Assembly (NCBI GenBank): GCA_958430865.1
Contig: CAUDNR010002223.1
Coordinates: 33,876 to 97,875 of the forward strand
Reading direction: 5' to 3'
Length of the DNA: 64,000 nt
Source: Entrophospora sp. SA101
Lineage: Eukaryota; Glomeromycota; Glomeromycetes; Entrophosporales; Entrophosporaceae
Positions 61,529 through 64,000 of this stretch are shown one piece after another. A program made the position numbers and the translations under genes. Within the stretch, counting starts at the first letter, position 1, and each line of letters starts with the position of its first letter. Below the pieces are notes generated by a model. That model was not told the DNA's origin, did not search any database, and saw only the letters and a program-made list of their open reading frames with translations.

Positions 61529-62364
61529 TTAAACAACAGGTTGATCGTTGATGCTCAAATAAGGTTGATTATTTGTATCAGAGTTTGAATAAGATTGTGG
61601 AATTTGAAATTGTTGAGGAACAGGTTTCTGCTGGTTGGTCATTACTGTGTTCATATTTTCGTTATCATTGGAACCATTGATGTCACCGCCTCCTTCACTC
61701 ACAACTTGATTTCCTTTGTAAAATGCAAAAACTGACAAGAGTGAGAATATAAGGGATATCATCACAAGACTAAATCCACCATCTCCAAATTTCAAAGGTA
61801 AAGCATTATCTTTAAACCAATTTTCGAGTTTTGAAAACATATCAATTTGTCCTGTCATTGCTAACAAGATGATTAGAGAACTGAATAATGCAAAGATCCA
61901 TGTCATACTTTTATTTACAACATGACTACGAGCATAAATTCCGATGCAAAGCAACATTAGTGATGTTATTACACCAATAAAATATATTCAAACAATTATT
62001 ATAGTGTATATAATATATTTTCACACTTTAGTGGTATGATTAATCACTAAATACGTTACCAATAGCATGCATAATCAACAAAAATTTTGTACCGTCAAAA
62101 AATGTTCGAACTTTCAAAATTATTCTCGCATTCATATTTATAAACAGTAAAATCATGATCATTCTTACTTTTATTATAAAATTGCGTACACCTACCGTAT
62201 ATTCTAAACAACACCTTCTCATTCTCACTACTCCTATAACTCACAATATAAATTGACTTGATAATTGGCGTCCCCAAGTTCACTAATAAAAGACACAGGA
62301 ACGAGATAAGTGACATACCAGCTGCAGCAGTGTATGCAGTTTTAGCGGAAATAGCAAAATCCAT
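61529..62364 (-). pseudogene. SUR7/PalI-like gene X3, damaged
   Basis: Exon 1 would be 62364-62060 and exon 2 61974-61529. Homology with X1 and X2 is clear: the CLLLVNLGTPIIKSI helix, GTKFLLIMHAIG before the intron, then SLIILLAMTGQI and FSLLSVFAFYKG helices and a shorter Gln/Pro tail ending NDQPVV. Two lesions are visible. A run of six Ts near 62101 adds one base and shifts the frame (exon 1 is 305 nt where 304 keeps phase). The acceptor AG present in X1 and X2 reads TG at 61976-61975. The GTAACG donor remains. Either lesion alone would spoil the protein, so this is probably a pseudogene unless the assembly is wrong at both sites. Confidence 0.75.
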
Positions 62365-63155
62365 TTCTATCTCTTATAAAAATGATTTTTTTAAATAAAG
62401 AAATTGAAACAGGATAACAGAACTTGAGGCTAAATGACTCTTTGGTAATAAAAATCTTGGATTTAAAAATCAAGCGGAAAGCTATATATAAAAATTTTCT
62501 CATCTAAATGTATTTTTGTACTCCTATTCTTTTTATATAAATGTTGTGTTTCACCAAGATATTGAAACCAATTTCGCATTTTTCATTTTACATTCGTTGT
62601 GTTCATCAGAAAGTAATGATTATTCTGATGCTAAAAACAGTGTTATTATTTTTAATCATCCTCTTAATCGAGATTTTAAATAATACTAATTAATACTCAA
62701 TACTGATATTTTATTTTCTTGCCAAAAATCGTAGATATAGTCATAACTGATAAAGAGAACCAAATTCAAGTAAGTATATATTAAATATACTTGATATTTT
62801 CTGGCCTTTATTTTTATTTTGTAAATTAGATTCAAGTTGAGTGCAATTATGAGTATAATAATAAAAATATTAATGGTGTGAAACTCAAAAACATAAAATA
62901 TAGGTGGGTTAATAAGTATTGCTAGTGATGCCGGCTAAGAACTTTGACGAATAATATGTATATTCACTAAAAAATAATAGTTTATAAAAAAAGGACATTA
63001 TTTATCTAGTTATTATATTTTTTTTTTTTTGCAAATAAATTCTCGGCTGATGAAAACAATCTCTTACATGTAGAGATGTTCCATGCGCATGAAAAAAAAA
63101 ATGCAGAAATAAAATTTTACAGTATAAAGTTCATAGTGTTATATTTGGCAACTCA
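62365..63155. other. Intergenic, no gene seen
   Basis: AT-rich DNA between the SUR7-like X3 and the hAT relic. It may include decayed upstream parts of the hAT gene, but nothing is readable. Confidence 0.5.
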
Positions 63156-63544
63156 TTGGAATGGATATCAACCAATAATGTGGATTTATTAACCTGGTGG
63201 AAAGGTAATTTTGGAGCTGTAGCACATGAATTAACAAAAGTTGCGGTAAGAGTTCTTTCTATTCCTACCTCATCAGCTACAGCAGAAAGGAATTGGTTTA
63301 CATTTTCTTTTATACATGATAAAAAACGAAATAAATTGACAAATGATCGTGTTTAAATTAGTTTATAATTGAAAACCCCAAAGGTAAGTAAAGTTACAAA
63401 TGTAGGTGAAGATATTGATGATAGTAATGATGACGATAATGATGATAGTGATGATACTGTTGATGATAGTGATGGCAATGTTGATAATGTTGATAATAGT
63501 GATATTGACAGTGATGATAAAAATGAATTATCTGTAAACATTTA
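63156..63544 (+). pseudogene. hAT transposase C-terminal relic with acidic tail
   Basis: The plus strand reads DLLTWWKGNFGAVAHELTKV, then VLSIPTSSATAERNW, FIHDKKRNKLTNDRV and a stop. This is the hAT C-terminal dimerisation domain (W-LSIP-SSA-ERNWS-F-FIH-KKRN-L-RV). One base later the frame would continue FKLVYN, then another stop. An Asp/Asn/Ser-rich tail (VGEDIDDSNDDDN...) runs to a stop at 63544. The catalytic core is absent. It is a different subgroup from the relic at 60791, judging by SATAERNW against VPYERASFSDAGN. Confidence 0.85.
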
Positions 63545-63679
63545 ATTTTCATAATATATTTTTAATAATGAATAAATAATGCATTAAAAAATATTAAAAG
63601 TAGTAATGCCGAATATAACGTTGAGTGATTTTTCTTAAATTTTGAAATTTCATACAATTTCCATTCCTAGGCTTTAGGG

Positions 63680-64000
63680 GAATTTCTCTACGAAAAAAAA
63701 AACAAAAAAAAGTTTGACGGCTGTCCTATTTATATGTGAATTTAATAAAATAGATTATTGTCTTGGCCCGAGTGATGTCATTTTTTTGCTTTTTGCGACG
63801 AAGACGCAAAACCCAACTTAAAATAAATGAATTTTTATTCTCGCGTAGCATGGTTTGCGTGTTTGTAACACAAAAAGCAGAAATTTATTAAAAAACAAGC
63901 TTTTAAACGAAAACGTGACAGCGAGCTTCGTGTCTTTTACTCGCACAACGACATCACTCAGGGTCAAGACAATAATAGTCTATTTTATCAATTCAAAAAA
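63680..64000. repeat. Fragments of the A/C repeat in head-to-head order
   Basis: 63680-63875 is the reverse complement of the 5' part of copies A and C (26400-26580, 36730-36950), including the TATA-like block. 63949-64000 is a second fragment of the same part (ACATCACTCAGGGTCAAGACAATAATAGTC) in the opposite direction, running off the window. The pair suggests nested or rearranged insertions. Confidence 0.75.

Larger units (their letters stand above)
58300..61786 (+). repeat. Right copy of the 3.49-kb exact duplicate
   Basis: Identical to 1-3487 where compared. This copy runs on without a gap into the remainder of the SUR7-like gene X3 and is the better reference. Confidence 0.95.

Overview
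The window looks like nuclear DNA of a filamentous fungus, most probably an arbuscular mycorrhizal fungus of the Rhizophagus type (Glomeromycotina). The grounds are a very AT-rich background, genes split by many short introns (about 60-110 bp, GTAAGT/GTATGT donors, CTAAT-like branch sites), two kinases of the kind expanded in that lineage (HCDLHSGN / HGDLHSGN loops, DLG instead of DFG, an N-terminal Cys4 knuckle), and much decayed hAT, Tc1/mariner and MITE DNA. The species is an inference.

Layout. 1-3487 is an apparently exact copy of 58300-61786 and ends at a 10-N gap, so it may be an assembly duplicate. 3960-8970 holds a kinase gene between two diverged 1.3-kb direct repeats, followed by a Tc1/mariner relic. 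12.55-15.19 kb has a SUR7/PalI-like four-TM gene converging on a 13-exon P-type ATPase (15133-19559). 23.0-26.3 kb has a second kinase. 26.4-41 kb is a repeat cluster: three copies (A, B, C) of one multi-kilobase repeat plus two MITE-like elements. 41.9-44.55 kb is an inverted duplicate of the SUR7-like gene with the last codons of the ATPase. 46.6-56.6 kb is an ordinary gene-dense island: F-box protein, Oca1/Siw14-type phosphatase, ATP synthase epsilon, a small unknown protein, REI1, and an NDUFA4/MLRQ-like subunit. 58.3-64 kb repeats the left edge, then a broken third SUR7-like gene and a hAT relic.

Most notable: upstream of the second kinase (minus strand, 24766-26043) fifteen tandem units of about 65-106 bp each carry the pattern AG-NNN-GTAA(G/A), always with exactly three bases between a splice acceptor and a splice donor. 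The units are intron-sized, the triplet varies while its flanks are conserved, and joining all fifteen triplets between a start exon and the kinase exon gives an open frame in the correct phase. I read this as an array of 3-nt micro-exons (tandemly multiplied introns) building the variable N-terminus of a kinase. I know of no described precedent for such an array. Transcript evidence is needed to prove it.

All multi-exon models were assembled by eye from splice signals and phase. The ATPase, REI1, phosphatase, ATP synthase epsilon, NDUFA4-like, F-box and kinase models sum to whole codons, which supports them.
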